From NCBI GenBank assembly GCA_964457585.1, contig CAYWFU010000001.1, forward strand, positions 70,772 through 134,771: 64,000 nt of DNA, read 5' to 3'. This DNA comes from CAYWFU01 sp964457585. Its GTDB lineage: Bacteria; JACRDZ01. Under the pieces are notes generated by a model. The model had not been told where the DNA came from. It did not search any database and saw only the letters and a program-made list of their open reading frames with translations. Shown one piece after another: positions 18,433 through 28,211 of this stretch (positions are counted from its first letter, which is position 1; each line of letters opens with the position of its first letter). The position numbers were made by a program, and so were the translations under genes.

Positions 18433-19638
18433 TTATTTTCTCTGCAAATCATTCACTATTTTTATTAAAATCTCTTTTGCAATTTTTTCTTTTGGAAGAA
18501 TAGGATAAGCTTTTTGTTCCCCATTTTTATCTATCAATGTAATCTGATTATAATCGCTTTCAAAGCCGGTTTCTTTTTTAGAAACATCATTTGCAATTAT
18601 AAGATCAAGATTTTTTTCCTTTAGCTTGCGATTTGCGCCTTCAATCAAATTTTCTGTTTCAGCAGCAAAACCAGCTAAATACTGGTTTGATCTCTTTTTC
18701 TTACCCAATTCAGCCAGAATATCAGGATTTTTAGTTAATGTTAAAATTAATTTTTCCTGAGTTTTTTTTATCTTCTCTTTAAATATTTTTTCCGGTTTAT
18801 AGTCACTGACAGCAGCAGCTTTAATAATAATATCTGCAGATTCATAGTGTTCAAATACTGCTTTGTACATTTCTTCTGCTGATTGTACATAAAAACAATT
18901 ATCTGCTTTTGGAGGTTGTAAAGATGTTTTTCCGCATATTAAAATGACTTTTGCTCCCATTAATTTTGCCTGTCTTGCCAGAGCAAATCCCATTTTTCCT
19001 GAAGAGTGATTGGATATATATCTTATTGGGTCAATCATTTCTTCGGTCCTGCCGGCTGTTATCAAAACAGTTTTGCCAGCCAGAGATTCTAAGGATGAAA
19101 AAAAATCAAGACAATATGATACAATTTTTTCCGGTTCCTCCATACGGCCAAGACCTTTATCTCCGCAGGCTAACTCCCCTTCTTTTGGAGAAATAATTTC
19201 ATACCCGAATTTAATTAAACTACCTATATTTTGCTTTACAGCTTGATTGTTCCACATATTATTATTCATAGCAGGAGCAATAATTTTAGGACAGGTGCAT
19301 GCAAGTGCAATAGTTGTAAGTGCATTATCAGCAATTCCATACGCTAATTTTCCCAGCAAATTAGCTGTTGCCGGAGCGCATAGAAAAAGAGAAGCCTTTT
19401 TTGCTAATTCAATATGATCTATTTTCCCTTCTTCTCTAAATAAATCTGTAATTACCGCATGCCCTGAAAGAGTTGAGAAAGAAAGAGGTGCAACAAATTT
19501 TATTGCATTTTCTGTCATAATAACATAAACATCTAAGTCATGTTTTATAAAACCACGCAAAATTTCAAGAGATTTATACGCAGCAATACCTCCGCTTACA
19601 CCTAATAATAATACCTTTTTATTATTATTCAATTCCAT
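18433..19638 (-). CDS. coaBC: Phosphopantothenoylcysteine decarboxylase/synthase CoaBC
   Basis: A 401-residue bifunctional enzyme for two steps of coenzyme A synthesis. The N-terminal flavin-dependent CoaC half has LLGVSGGIAAYKSLEI, DHIELAKKA and the PAMNNNMW motif. The CoaB half follows with TAGRTEEMIDPIRYISNHSSGKMG and LTKNPDILAELG, the CTP-dependent ligase signatures. Full length and intact. It lies 13 bases after rpoZ, an arrangement common in many bacteria (gmk-rpoZ-coaBC). Confidence 0.97.
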   Translation of the reverse strand: MELNNNKKVLLLGVSGGIAAYKSLEILRGFIKHDLDVYVIMTENAIKFVAPLSFSTLSGHAVITDLFREEGKIDHIELAKKASLFLCAPATANLLGKLAYGIADNALTTIALACTCPKIIAPAMNNNMWNNQAVKQNIGSLIKFGYEIISPKEGELACGDKGLGRMEEPEKIVSYCLDFFSSLESLAGKTVLITAGRTEEMIDPIRYISNHSSGKMGFALARQAKLMGAKVILICGKTSLQPPKADNCFYVQSAEEMYKAVFEHYESADIIIKAAAVSDYKPEKIFKEKIKKTQEKLILTLTKNPDILAELGKKKRSNQYLAGFAAETENLIEGANRKLKEKNLDLIIANDVSKKETGFESDYNQITLIDKNGEQKAYPILPKEKIAKEILIKIVNDLQRK

Positions 19639-19651
19639 TTTCCACCTTATG

Positions 19652-19873
19652 CTAATTCTTTTTAGTTTTAATTTTTTCTTTTAGATCTTTATAATATATT
19701 TTGTTTTCAAATATTTCTCTTAAAGCAATATTAATCGGTTTTTCATTTTCTACATTACTTAAAAGCGGCTTGGCATGCGCAATTAACTGCCTTGAACGTT
19801 GAGATACCATAATTACTAATCGATATCGTGTATCTACTTTGTGTAATAATTCTGTAATTGGAAGATAACTCAT
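19652..19873 (-). CDS. rpoZ: RNA polymerase omega subunit
   Basis: A 73-residue protein with the RpoZ core: VDTRYRLVIMVSQRSRQLIA followed by a helical segment ending KPINIALREIFENKIYY. Omega helps assemble the beta-prime subunit into RNA polymerase. Its place between gmk and coaBC supports the call. The 190 bases upstream to gmk hold no gene that I can see. Confidence 0.9.
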   Translation of the reverse strand: MSYLPITELLHKVDTRYRLVIMVSQRSRQLIAHAKPLLSNVENEKPINIALREIFENKIYYKDLKEKIKTKKN

Positions 19874-20065
19874 TTCATGTCTCCTTTTATAATAATATCA
19901 GGATAAAACCCGTGGTTTTGGATATCAAAGGATTCATGGATTCTAGCAGTATTGCTAACAATCAAATTTAGGTTAAATCGTAAAAAAGTTTTATTCTGGT
20001 ATTTTGTGTAGTAAATCATTGAATTTATATAATATATCGGCTTATCTTATCTAAAACTAGATACA

Positions 20066-20650
20066 TTACGGCTCTTTTAATCTGCTGATCTTGCATTTTT
20101 CAGACTTAATTATTGAAAGTACATCTTTTACCGCTTCATCTAAATTAATATTTTTTATATAATAATCGTATTTATCCATATATCTCAATTCTATGTCTGC
20201 GTTATTAAGCCGTTGTTTAATTGTTTCCTCATCATCAGTATTGCGAGATCTTAAACGCGATTCTAATATTTCTTTACTCGGCGGCAGGACAAAAATCAAA
20301 ACACTACCCGGGTATTTTTCTTTAACTCTAAGCGCTCCTACTACATCAATATCCAGAATGATATCAATCCCGTTATTTATTGAATCTTCTAGAAATTGTT
20401 TAGGAGTGCCATAAAGATTTCCATGTACGCAAGCCCATTCAACAAACTCATTTTTGGAGCATTTTTCTTTAAAAGCTTTTTCCGTTATAAAAAAATAATC
20501 AATACCATCTGTTTCACCTTTTCTTGGTTTACGCGTTGTAGCAGAAATAGAATGCTTCATCGATGAAACAGTATCCAGTAATTTTTTTCTAATTGTTGTT
20601 TTGCCTGCGCCTGAAGGCGCCGATATCACAACTACCAATCCTTTTTTCAT
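20066..20650 (-). CDS. gmk: Guanylate kinase
   Basis: Guanylate kinase phosphorylates GMP to GDP with ATP. The 194-residue product has the P-loop SAPSGAGKTTIRKKLL, the GMP-binding SATTRKPRKGETDGIDYFFI, the lid region EWACVHGNLYGTP, and LDIDVVGALRVKEKYP with FVLPPSKEILESRLRSR. It lies two bases after yicC and they almost certainly share a transcript. Confidence 0.97.
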   Translation of the reverse strand: MKKGLVVVISAPSGAGKTTIRKKLLDTVSSMKHSISATTRKPRKGETDGIDYFFITEKAFKEKCSKNEFVEWACVHGNLYGTPKQFLEDSINNGIDIILDIDVVGALRVKEKYPGSVLIFVLPPSKEILESRLRSRNTDDEETIKQRLNNADIELRYMDKYDYYIKNINLDEAVKDVLSIIKSEKCKISRLKEP

Positions 20651-20652
20651 TG

Positions 20653-21531
20653 TTACTCCACATTCTGCAGTTGTTCTCTTATTTTTTCTAATTCACATTT
20701 AGCTTGAATAACAAGATCGGAAATTTTATAAAAATTCGCTTTTGTACCAATGGTATTAAATTCACGATTTAATTCCTGGCAGACAAAATCCAGATGCCTT
20801 CCTTTAGTTTTAATATCTTCTTTATTTATAATTTGATTAAATTGATTTAAATGACTTTCAATACGCACAGTCTCTTCAGTAATATCACTTTTATCAATAA
20901 AAAGAGCAAATTCTAATTTAACCAGTGTTTCATTTACTGAAACATCCGGCAGCAGCTCATTAAGTCTTTTTTCGAGTTTATTTCTATAAATATTTTTTAA
21001 TTCTTCTCTCTGATTTTTAATATTTAAATTAAACTCCTCAAGTATATTAATTCTATTTAATATATCTGATTTTAATTTAATTCCTTCTTCTATTCTCATT
21101 TTTTCAAATACATTTAAAGCATCTGACAGTGTATCTTTAATAAGAGGCCAGATAAGCTCACTGTCTAATGCTGGTTTTTCAAATTTAATAATATCTTTTA
21201 ATGTGAGTATATCAATAACCTTAATATTATCATTTAAATTGAATTCATCATTCAATTTTTTAATTAAATCATAATAGTATCTGAAAATATCCATATCAAT
21301 TTTATAATTTCCTGAATTTGATTCTTTTTCCAGATCTAAAAAAACGCTTATTCGTCCACGGCTAATTACTTCCTGTATTTTTTCTTTTATTCTGCTTTCT
21401 AATGTTAATAAATCATGAGGGAGTTTTATTGTTACTTCAAAAAATTTTTGATTAACCGCCTGAATTTTTATTTTACAAATATATTTATCTTTTTTTATTT
21501 CCGAATAACCATATCCGGTCATACTTTTCAT
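20653..21531 (-). CDS. yicC: YicC family endoribonuclease
   Basis: The 292-residue product opens with the family hallmark MKSMTGYG and ends with KGRHLDFVCQELNREFNTIGTKANF, the metal-binding C-terminal motif. YicC proteins are endoribonucleases implicated in RNA decay. The pairing yicC-gmk is common across bacteria and supports both calls. A well-spaced sigma-70 promoter lies just upstream at 21571-21599. Confidence 0.95.
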   Translation of the reverse strand: MKSMTGYGYSEIKKDKYICKIKIQAVNQKFFEVTIKLPHDLLTLESRIKEKIQEVISRGRISVFLDLEKESNSGNYKIDMDIFRYYYDLIKKLNDEFNLNDNIKVIDILTLKDIIKFEKPALDSELIWPLIKDTLSDALNVFEKMRIEEGIKLKSDILNRINILEEFNLNIKNQREELKNIYRNKLEKRLNELLPDVSVNETLVKLEFALFIDKSDITEETVRIESHLNQFNQIINKEDIKTKGRHLDFVCQELNREFNTIGTKANFYKISDLVIQAKCELEKIREQLQNVE

Positions 21532-21570
21532 GAAAACCTCTTCTTATTTAGCTTATACTCCTGTGGGTAT

Positions 21571-21599
21571 ATATTAGCTAAAGCAGCATTTTTTGTCAA
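21571..21599 (-). promoter_or_regulatory. Sigma-70-like promoter of the yicC-gmk-rpoZ-coaBC run
   Basis: On the minus strand, TTGACA (21599-21594) and TAATAT (21576-21571) are separated by 17 bases, about 40 bases ahead of the yicC start. This is one of the best promoter matches in the window. Confidence 0.65.
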
Positions 21600-21634
21600 G
21601 TAATGATAAAATAATGATAAAATAATAATTTAAA

Positions 21635-21662
21635 TTGACTTTTAGCCCCAATAATGTAAAAT
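21635..21662 (+). promoter_or_regulatory. Sigma-70-like promoter of hisD
   Basis: TTGACT (21635-21640) and TAAAAT (21657-21662) are spaced by 16 bases, 41 bases ahead of the hisD ATG. A doubled TAATGATAAAA unit lies just upstream at about 21601-21622. Confidence 0.45.
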
Positions 21663-21702
21663 ATTTTTACTCCTAATATATTATATAAATGGGAAGGGAA
21701 AA

Positions 21703-22992
21703 ATGATTGATATATTTAAAGTTGATGAATCCAATGCAAAAGAAAAAATTAAAAAAATTTTATCCCGTGGAGAAATTCAATCAGAAGAAGTACAAAATGT
21801 TGTTAAAGAAATAATTGAAGAAGTAAGGCAGAATGGGGACAATGCAATTCTGAAATTTACTAAAAAATTTGATAAAGTATCATTAAATCCAAAAAATATA
21901 ACAGTTACTTCAAATGAAATAAAACAAGCATATAAAAATGTTAATAAAAAAAATATTATCGCATTAAAAAAAGCTTATGAAAATGTCCTGAAATTCCATA
22001 AATCACAAATAGAAAATTCTAAATTTATGCTTGAGAATGAATTTATTCTTGGACAAATCATCCGTCCATTAAAACGAGTAGGAATCTATGTCCCGGGCGG
22101 AAGAGCAATTCTGGTATCTACTGTTCTTATGAACAGCATTCCTGCATACCTTGCAGGTGTGGAAGAAATTATTATGGTTACTCCACCAAATTTATACGGA
22201 AAAGTGGACCCATATTTATTAATTGCAGCAGACATGGTTGGGATAAAAACAATTTTTAAAGTTGGTGGCGCACAGGCAATTGCAGCGCTGGCTTATGGAA
22301 CTAAAACTATACCTAAAGTGGATAAAATAGTTGGTCCAGGTAATATCTATGTTGCGCAAGCCAAAAAACATGTTTTCGGCAGAGTAGATATAGATATGAT
22401 TGCTGGACCAAGCGAAATTTTAATAATAGCTGATGAATTATCTAATCCTGAATTTATAGCCAGTGATTTACTATCTCAGGCAGAACATGATGAAAAAGCT
22501 TCAGCTATTCTTGTAACTTCTTCTTTTCAAATAGCGCAAAAGGTAAAAACTGAAATACAAAAGCAACTGGATAAATTAAAAAGAAAAAATATTGCCGTGG
22601 AATCTTTAAAAAATTTTGGCGGAATTTTTTTAGTTAAAGATATATCCAGTGCTATTGCTTTTTCGAATGATTTCGCACCTGAACACCTTGAATTGCATTT
22701 AAAAGAGCCATTTATATGGCTTGGTAAAATTAAAAATGCCGGTGCTATTTTTATTGGTTCATATTCTCCTGAAGCTTGCGGAGATTATATGGCAGGACCA
22801 AATCATGTGCTTCCCACAGGTGGAACTTCTAGATTTTTTTCTCCATTGGGTGTTTATGACTTTATAAAACGAACCAGTGTGATTTACTATTCAAATAAAA
22901 AACTAAGAGAAATGGCATCTTATATTACTGCTATTTCAAAAATTGAAGGATTAGAAGCTCATACACTTTCTGTAAAAAAACGCATATATTGA
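21703..22992 (+). CDS. hisD: Histidinol dehydrogenase HisD
   Basis: The 429-residue enzyme oxidises histidinol to histidine using two NAD and a zinc ion. Visible signatures are RVGIYVPGGRAILVSTVLM, VGGAQAIAALAYGT, DMIAGPSEILIIAD, LLSQAEHDEKASAILV with zinc ligands, and NDFAPEHLELH. GAIFIGSYSPEACGDYMAGP completes the active site. It is separated by a short gap from two secreted TPR proteins and then hisI and hisG. It therefore seems to lead a mixed run. Confidence 0.97.
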   Translation: MIDIFKVDESNAKEKIKKILSRGEIQSEEVQNVVKEIIEEVRQNGDNAILKFTKKFDKVSLNPKNITVTSNEIKQAYKNVNKKNIIALKKAYENVLKFHKSQIENSKFMLENEFILGQIIRPLKRVGIYVPGGRAILVSTVLMNSIPAYLAGVEEIIMVTPPNLYGKVDPYLLIAADMVGIKTIFKVGGAQAIAALAYGTKTIPKVDKIVGPGNIYVAQAKKHVFGRVDIDMIAGPSEILIIADELSNPEFIASDLLSQAEHDEKASAILVTSSFQIAQKVKTEIQKQLDKLKRKNIAVESLKNFGGIFLVKDISSAIAFSNDFAPEHLELHLKEPFIWLGKIKNAGAIFIGSYSPEACGDYMAGPNHVLPTGGTSRFFSPLGVYDFIKRTSVIYYSNKKLREMASYITAISKIEGLEAHTLSVKKRIY

Positions 22993-23040
22993 GTTTTATT
23001 TTTTTTTGTTATAATATAGTATTATTTATAAGGAAAACCG

Positions 23041-24702
23041 ATGATAAAAAAAATTCTAATATTTTTTCTCATACTTTTGCCAATTTACGCCTTTGCTGAA
23101 ATTCTTCCTTATGATTCAAGTGTACTTTTTAATGAAGAACAATCATGGGTTGAACCCTTTAGATATTTTGATGCGGGAAATATTATAGAAATTAAACAAA
23201 ATGACGTCAGGATTAATCTTGGGGAAAATTTAAATATTCAATCAGGTTTTGTTTATGATATTTATCATAAAAATGAGGTTACCGGTCAATTAAATATAAT
23301 TTCTGTTTTAGAAGATGAATCCGAAGGTAAATTGATTGCCAAAAAGGGAACTATAAGTAATTATGATGAAATAAAATTTGTTGGACAAATAAATGTATTT
23401 GAAAATCAAAAATATTCTAAACGTTATGATAAAAAACTATCAGGTAAAATTACTATAGTTGAAGAAAACTTCTGTCTTATTAATATTAATCGTAAAAATG
23501 GTGTTGAAATCGGGATGAAATTCAGTATTATTAATAAAGAAGAAGAACCAATTGGAGTAATTGAAGTAGTTGATACCTCTTTTGATAAAGACAGTTTATG
23601 CAGTATTAGTGAAAAAAATAAAAAAATTGAAATCGGATATATAGTGAAAAAAAATCCTCGTTCAAAAGAACAATGGATTGAATTAGCAGTATTATGGGAA
23701 ACTCAACCTGAAACTCAATTTGATGCAGTCTATGCTTATGAAAAAGCATTGGATATAGATCCATCATCAAATGAAATTAAAAATAATTTTTTCAAATTGC
23801 TGGAAAAAGTCTCTAATGAATTTATAGGCAATGAAATTTATGATAAAGCTTTAATTTATATTAAAAAAATAAAAAAATATAATCCAAAATTTGATGAAAA
23901 ATATAAAGATCTGCTTAACAGAACCCTTGATAAAGGGAAAACATTCTGGCATACAGGAAATTATATCCAGGCAATTAGATATTTTGAACAATTGGAGCAG
24001 TCACCTGAAACTATAAAACTGCTTTCTGATAGTTATATTGAAGTCGGAAATGAATTTGAAGGACAAAACAATCTTAAGCCTGCTATATATTGTTATGAAA
24101 GAGCTAATAAATTAAGCCCAAAAAATATTAATTACCAAAAAAATCTGTATACAATTTATGAGAACAATAAAATGTATGATAAAGCAATCAATGTTTTAAA
24201 AAATCTAAAAGATTTAAATATCGATGATCAAACAAAAAAATGGGTAAATGAACAACTTGATAACATACTGAGGGTTCAAGAAAAACGAGCTCCTAATTAT
24301 CGTTTTGTTGATTTGGGTAGAACAAATTTCAATTTAGATTCATTGCAAGGCTATGTAGTATTTACTATTTTATGGAGTACTTCTTTTGATGGTATACTTG
24401 AAGAACTTCGCTTCCTCGCACTATTTTCTGAAAAATTTAAAAATCAACCATTAAGAATAATAGCTATAAACAGCGATCAAAGGGGAGCAGAGGTAATAAA
24501 CCAATTTATAACTTCAAATGAATTAAAAGTAAATTATACAATTGCTTTTACTCCTGATAGAATTGATTTTCTTTTTCCTACTAATGTTATTCCGCAAATA
24601 GCTATTGTTGATAAAAGAGGTAAGCTTGTATATCATAAAATAGGGAAAATAGATGAAAGAGAAATAGAAGAATTATTTAGCCGTATTTTAAATGATAATT
24701 AA
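23041..24702 (+). CDS. Exported TPR protein with Cys-less TlpA-like thioredoxin domain, paralog A
   Basis: The 553-residue product has a signal peptide (KKILIFFLILLPIYAFAE), an N-terminal beta-rich region with two GxxxGxxF-like repeats (IQSGFVYDIYHK and VEIGMKFSII), TPR-type helices from about residue 225 to 410, and a C-terminal thioredoxin-like domain. That domain follows the TlpA/AhpC plan (APNYRFVDLGRTNFNLDSLQGYVV, then IPQIAIVDKRGKLVYH), but the redox site reads LWSTSFDG with no cysteines. It is thus unlikely to be a thiol oxidoreductase. The next gene is a clear paralog. Both probably act in the periplasm; function unknown. Confidence 0.75.
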   Translation: MIKKILIFFLILLPIYAFAEILPYDSSVLFNEEQSWVEPFRYFDAGNIIEIKQNDVRINLGENLNIQSGFVYDIYHKNEVTGQLNIISVLEDESEGKLIAKKGTISNYDEIKFVGQINVFENQKYSKRYDKKLSGKITIVEENFCLININRKNGVEIGMKFSIINKEEEPIGVIEVVDTSFDKDSLCSISEKNKKIEIGYIVKKNPRSKEQWIELAVLWETQPETQFDAVYAYEKALDIDPSSNEIKNNFFKLLEKVSNEFIGNEIYDKALIYIKKIKKYNPKFDEKYKDLLNRTLDKGKTFWHTGNYIQAIRYFEQLEQSPETIKLLSDSYIEVGNEFEGQNNLKPAIYCYERANKLSPKNINYQKNLYTIYENNKMYDKAINVLKNLKDLNIDDQTKKWVNEQLDNILRVQEKRAPNYRFVDLGRTNFNLDSLQGYVVFTILWSTSFDGILEELRFLALFSEKFKNQPLRIIAINSDQRGAEVINQFITSNELKVNYTIAFTPDRIDFLFPTNVIPQIAIVDKRGKLVYHKIGKIDEREIEELFSRILNDN

Positions 24703-24724
24703 TAGTATTGGGAAAAAACAAATT

Positions 24725-26392
24725 ATGAAAAAAAATTGGATAATATTACTATTTCTGATTTTATTCCCTTTAGAATCTTACTCGGAAATATTTAAATTTG
24801 ATTCTTCTTATCTTTTATTTGAAAACAAAAGCTGGGTTTCTCCCTTTATTTTTTATAATTATACATTTGTAACTTTAGTATCTGACAATGAAGCAACAAT
24901 AGATTTTGGTTCAAAACATGGAGTTCAGCCAGGATTTATTTATGATATTTTTCATGGCAATAAAAATAAACCAGATGCCAGAATATGTATAAATATTGTA
25001 AACAAATACACAAGTAATGGCTACTATTTAACAAAACCAAAATATGTGGATTCTATTTCTCCAGGCGATAAAGCGATTTTTACAAATTTGATTGAAACAA
25101 AAGAGAATCAATCATTTTTTAACAGGATTGAAAAAGAACTGAATAGCAAAATCTCTTTAATTGATAAAGATTTGTGTTTTATTGATATTACTAAAAAAAA
25201 TGGAGTTCAAAAAGGGCAATTATTAAAAGTTTATAATGACAAAAAAAATATTATAGGTGAAATAGAAATTATTGAACCTGTCGAAGCAGGGGCATCAATT
25301 GCAATAGTGAAAAATCAGATTGAACAATTTAAAATTGGATATGAAATAAGAAAAGATAAATATTCTGCTTCTGATTGGTTAGAAATCGCTCGAAGATTAG
25401 CCCGTGAAGAAGCTACTCTTAAAGATGCTGTTTTCGCTTATGAAAAAGCAATAAAATTAGGGGCTGATCCTTCATCTTTTTCAGGTGAACTTGGGAACAT
25501 TATTTTAGTTATTGCTCAAAAACAAGAAAAAGAAGGTGAATTGGGCAGGGCGCTTTTTTATTGGAATATGTGTATAAAATATAATTCATTATGTGAAGAA
25601 AATTATAAATTTTTAATTCCTAAAGTCATAGATAGTGGGAAAATTTTATGGGAAAGAAAAGAGTGGATTGATGTAATAAAAAACTTTGAAAATCTACCTA
25701 AAAGTGAGGAAATAGGAAAATATTTATCTGCAAGTTATAACTTTCTTGGTAAAGAAGTAGAAAGCAAAAATCATCAGATGGCTATTTATTGTTATGAACA
25801 ATCTTTTAAAATCTCATCAAAAAATATTTTTGCATTAAAAAATCTTGCCAATATTTATTTTCAGGATATTTTATTTGACAAAGCACTATTCTGGCTGGCA
25901 AAAATAAAAGATATATCAACAAGGGAAGATGAAAAAAACTGGGCAGATATTAGAAAAGATGAGATTTCAAGAGCCAGAGAAAACCTTGTTCCTAATTACT
26001 CTTTTACTTCTTTTTCTGGAACGGATTTCAATTTAGATTCTTTAAAGGGGAATATTATTTTATTGGTTCTCTGGAATAAGCAAAATTTTTCAAGCAAGTC
26101 TGAAATTGATTATTTAAAATTTTTTTATGAAAACTATAAAAATAAAAAATTTAAAATTTTAGCAATTCATAGCACCAGAGATACTAATTTAGTAAGAAGT
26201 TATCAGCAAGAAACAGAAGGAATTGATTTTGATATTGTATTTGGCAATAATGAAATGACTTTTTTATTCCCTGAAGCAGATACTTTGCCTCAAAATGTTA
26301 TTTTAGATAAAAAAGGCAAAATTGTATATCAAAAAGCATCATTTGATGAAAATGAACTGAAAAATATTGTTGATGCATTGTTATTGGAATGA
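24725..26392 (+). CDS. Exported TPR protein with Cys-less TlpA-like thioredoxin domain, paralog B
   Basis: This is a tandem paralog of the preceding gene with the same order: signal peptide, beta-rich region (VQPGFIYDIFHG, VQKGQLLKVY), TPR helices and a thioredoxin-like end (VPNYSFTSFSGTDFNLDSLKGN, then LPQNVILDKKGKIVYQ). The redox site is again without cysteines (LWNKQNFSS). The frame is open from 24692, but the ATG at 24725 gives a perfect signal peptide (KKNWIILLFLILFPLESYS) and avoids overlap with the first gene. Tandem duplication with divergence suggests two partners of one complex or two ligand specificities; this is inference. Confidence 0.75.
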   Translation: MKKNWIILLFLILFPLESYSEIFKFDSSYLLFENKSWVSPFIFYNYTFVTLVSDNEATIDFGSKHGVQPGFIYDIFHGNKNKPDARICINIVNKYTSNGYYLTKPKYVDSISPGDKAIFTNLIETKENQSFFNRIEKELNSKISLIDKDLCFIDITKKNGVQKGQLLKVYNDKKNIIGEIEIIEPVEAGASIAIVKNQIEQFKIGYEIRKDKYSASDWLEIARRLAREEATLKDAVFAYEKAIKLGADPSSFSGELGNIILVIAQKQEKEGELGRALFYWNMCIKYNSLCEENYKFLIPKVIDSGKILWERKEWIDVIKNFENLPKSEEIGKYLSASYNFLGKEVESKNHQMAIYCYEQSFKISSKNIFALKNLANIYFQDILFDKALFWLAKIKDISTREDEKNWADIRKDEISRARENLVPNYSFTSFSGTDFNLDSLKGNIILLVLWNKQNFSSKSEIDYLKFFYENYKNKKFKILAIHSTRDTNLVRSYQQETEGIDFDIVFGNNEMTFLFPEADTLPQNVILDKKGKIVYQKASFDENELKNIVDALLLE

Positions 26393-26422
26393 AGAATATT
26401 TGCTCTTTCTGAAAGGAATATT

Positions 26423-26806
26423 ATGATTAATTTAGATTTTGAAAAAAGTGATGGAATAATTCCTGTAATTATTCAGGATTATAAAACACAGGAAATTTTA
26501 ATGCTGGCTTATATGAATAAAGCAGCATGGGAAAAGACACAAACAACCGGGAAGGTTCATTATTTCAGCCGTTCGCGAAATAAATTGTGGCTTAAAGGCG
26601 AGAGTTCCGGACACTATCAAATTGTTAAGGAAATATTAGTTGATTGTGATAATGATACATTATTAATTAAAATAGAACAAATTGGCGGTGCTGCCTGCCA
26701 TACAGGTTATAATTCATGTTTTTACCGCAGAATAGCAAATGATGTAGAAAAAATAATTAAGGATGAAAAAGTATTCGATCCGGAAAAGGTTTATGCTAAA
26801 ATCTAG
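26423..26806 (+). CDS. hisI: Phosphoribosyl-AMP cyclohydrolase HisI
   Basis: The 127-residue enzyme opens the adenine ring of PR-AMP in histidine synthesis. Motifs present are [29 protein letters not shown], and the metal ligands in DCDNDTLL and [14 protein letters not shown]. There is no fused HisE pyrophosphohydrolase and no hisE gene in the window. It precedes hisG by 14 bases. Start at 26423 has AAAGGA upstream. Confidence 0.96.
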   Translation: MINLDFEKSDGIIPVIIQDYKTQEILMLAYMNKAAWEKTQTTGKVHYFSRSRNKLWLKGESSGHYQIVKEILVDCDNDTLLIKIEQIGGAACHTGYNSCFYRRIANDVEKIIKDEKVFDPEKVYAKI

Positions 26807-26820
26807 AAAGGTAGAAAAAA

Positions 26821-27690
26821 ATGAAATTAACATTGGGTTTACCTAAAGGCAGCTTACAGGAATCTACTTTAAAAATGTTTAAAAAAGCAGGATTCAATAT
26901 TAGTGTTGGATCGCGTTCTTATTTCCCCTCTATCGATGACGAAGAAATTGAATGTATGTTAATACGCGCACAGGAAATAGGGAAATATGTTGAACAGGGC
27001 GTGCTGGACTGCGGCTTAACAGGCAAAGACTGGATTATGGAAACACACTCAGATGTTGCTGAAGTTGCAGATTTAATTTATGCAAAGCAGGGATTGCGTC
27101 CAGTACGCTGGGTTTTGGCTGCTCCTGAAGATTCAGATATTAAATCAGTAAAAGATTTGCAGGGAAAAAGAATTGCCACTGAGGTAGTTAATTTAACACA
27201 GGATTATTTAAAAAAACATGGAGTGAAAGCAGAAGTAGAGTTTTCATGGGGCGCTACTGAAGCTAAAGTTCCCGCACTGGTTGACGCTATTGTGGAAATT
27301 ACTGAAACCGGTTCATCATTACGTGCCAATAAATTAAAAATTGTCGAAACTATATTAGAATCAACAACTAAATTTATTGCAAATAAAGCAGCATGGAAAG
27401 ATGACTGGAAAAAACAAAAAATGGAAAATATTTTAACTTTGCTCAAAGGAGCTTTGGCTGCGGAAGAAAAGGTTGGATTGAAAATGAATATTCATAAAGA
27501 AAAACTAAATCAAGTTCTGCCTTTATTGCCATCTCTTCGCAATCCTACAATATCTGGACTTACAGATACAAATTGGGTAGCTCTGGAAATAATTATAGAA
27601 GAAAAAGTGGTTAGAGAACTTATCCCACGCTTACGCAGATTTGGAGCAGAAGGAATAGTTGAATACCCATTAAATAAAATAATTGAATAA
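26821..27690 (+). CDS. hisG: ATP phosphoribosyltransferase HisG, long form
   Basis: HisG joins ATP and PRPP in the first, regulated step of histidine synthesis. The start [15 protein letters not shown] and [10 protein letters not shown] with the PRPP-loop region [20 protein letters not shown] are typical. At 289 residues it is the long form, whose C-terminal ACT-like domain ([20 protein letters not shown]) gives feedback inhibition by histidine; no HisZ is required. The gene sits between hisI and ispF, with a Shine-Dalgarno-like AGAAAGG just upstream. Confidence 0.97.
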   Translation: MKLTLGLPKGSLQESTLKMFKKAGFNISVGSRSYFPSIDDEEIECMLIRAQEIGKYVEQGVLDCGLTGKDWIMETHSDVAEVADLIYAKQGLRPVRWVLAAPEDSDIKSVKDLQGKRIATEVVNLTQDYLKKHGVKAEVEFSWGATEAKVPALVDAIVEITETGSSLRANKLKIVETILESTTKFIANKAAWKDDWKKQKMENILTLLKGALAAEEKVGLKMNIHKEKLNQVLPLLPSLRNPTISGLTDTNWVALEIIIEEKVVRELIPRLRRFGAEGIVEYPLNKIIE

Positions 27691-27700
27691 AAGGACTATT

Positions 27701-28171
27701 ATGCGAATTGGATTTGGATATGATGTTCATGCTTTAACAATTAACCGTAAGTTAATAATGGGTGGCGTTGATATTCCCCATTCGCATGGCCTTTTAGGAC
27801 ATTCAGATGCTGATGTTCTTTTGCATGCAATCTGTGATGCGCTTTTAGGCGCAGCAGGTTTAGGTGATATTGGCAAACATTTTCCTGATACAGACAATAA
27901 ATTCAAAGATATATCCAGCTTAATTTTACTTAAAGAAGTAAGATTGAAAATTCAAAATGCAGGATTTAAAATAAGTAATATAGATTGTGTTGTCATTGCT
28001 GAAGCACCAAAAATAAGTAAATATATTCCCAAAATGATTGAAAATATAGCAAATGCGCTTGATATTGCTTCTTCCTGTATAAATATAAAAGCCACTACTG
28101 CTGAAGGACTTGGCGCTTTTGGCAGGAAGGAAGGCATTGCAGCAAATGCTGTAACTCTTCTGGATTCTTAA
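27701..28171 (+). CDS. ispF: 2-C-methyl-D-erythritol 2,4-cyclodiphosphate synthase IspF
   Basis: IspF makes the cyclic diphosphate intermediate of the MEP isoprenoid pathway. The product of about 156 residues starts [12 protein letters not shown], with zinc ligands in DVH and the later [21 protein letters not shown], and ends with [19 protein letters not shown]. The frame is open from 27683, inside hisG, but AAGGA before the ATG at 27701 and the conserved N-terminus fix the start there. IspD is not adjacent. Confidence 0.96.
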   Translation: MRIGFGYDVHALTINRKLIMGGVDIPHSHGLLGHSDADVLLHAICDALLGAAGLGDIGKHFPDTDNKFKDISSLILLKEVRLKIQNAGFKISNIDCVVIAEAPKISKYIPKMIENIANALDIASSCINIKATTAEGLGAFGRKEGIAANAVTLLDS

Positions 28172-28211
28172 AGCGACTTTGAATTAGGTATTGTCAAAAT
28201 AGGAGGTTGCT

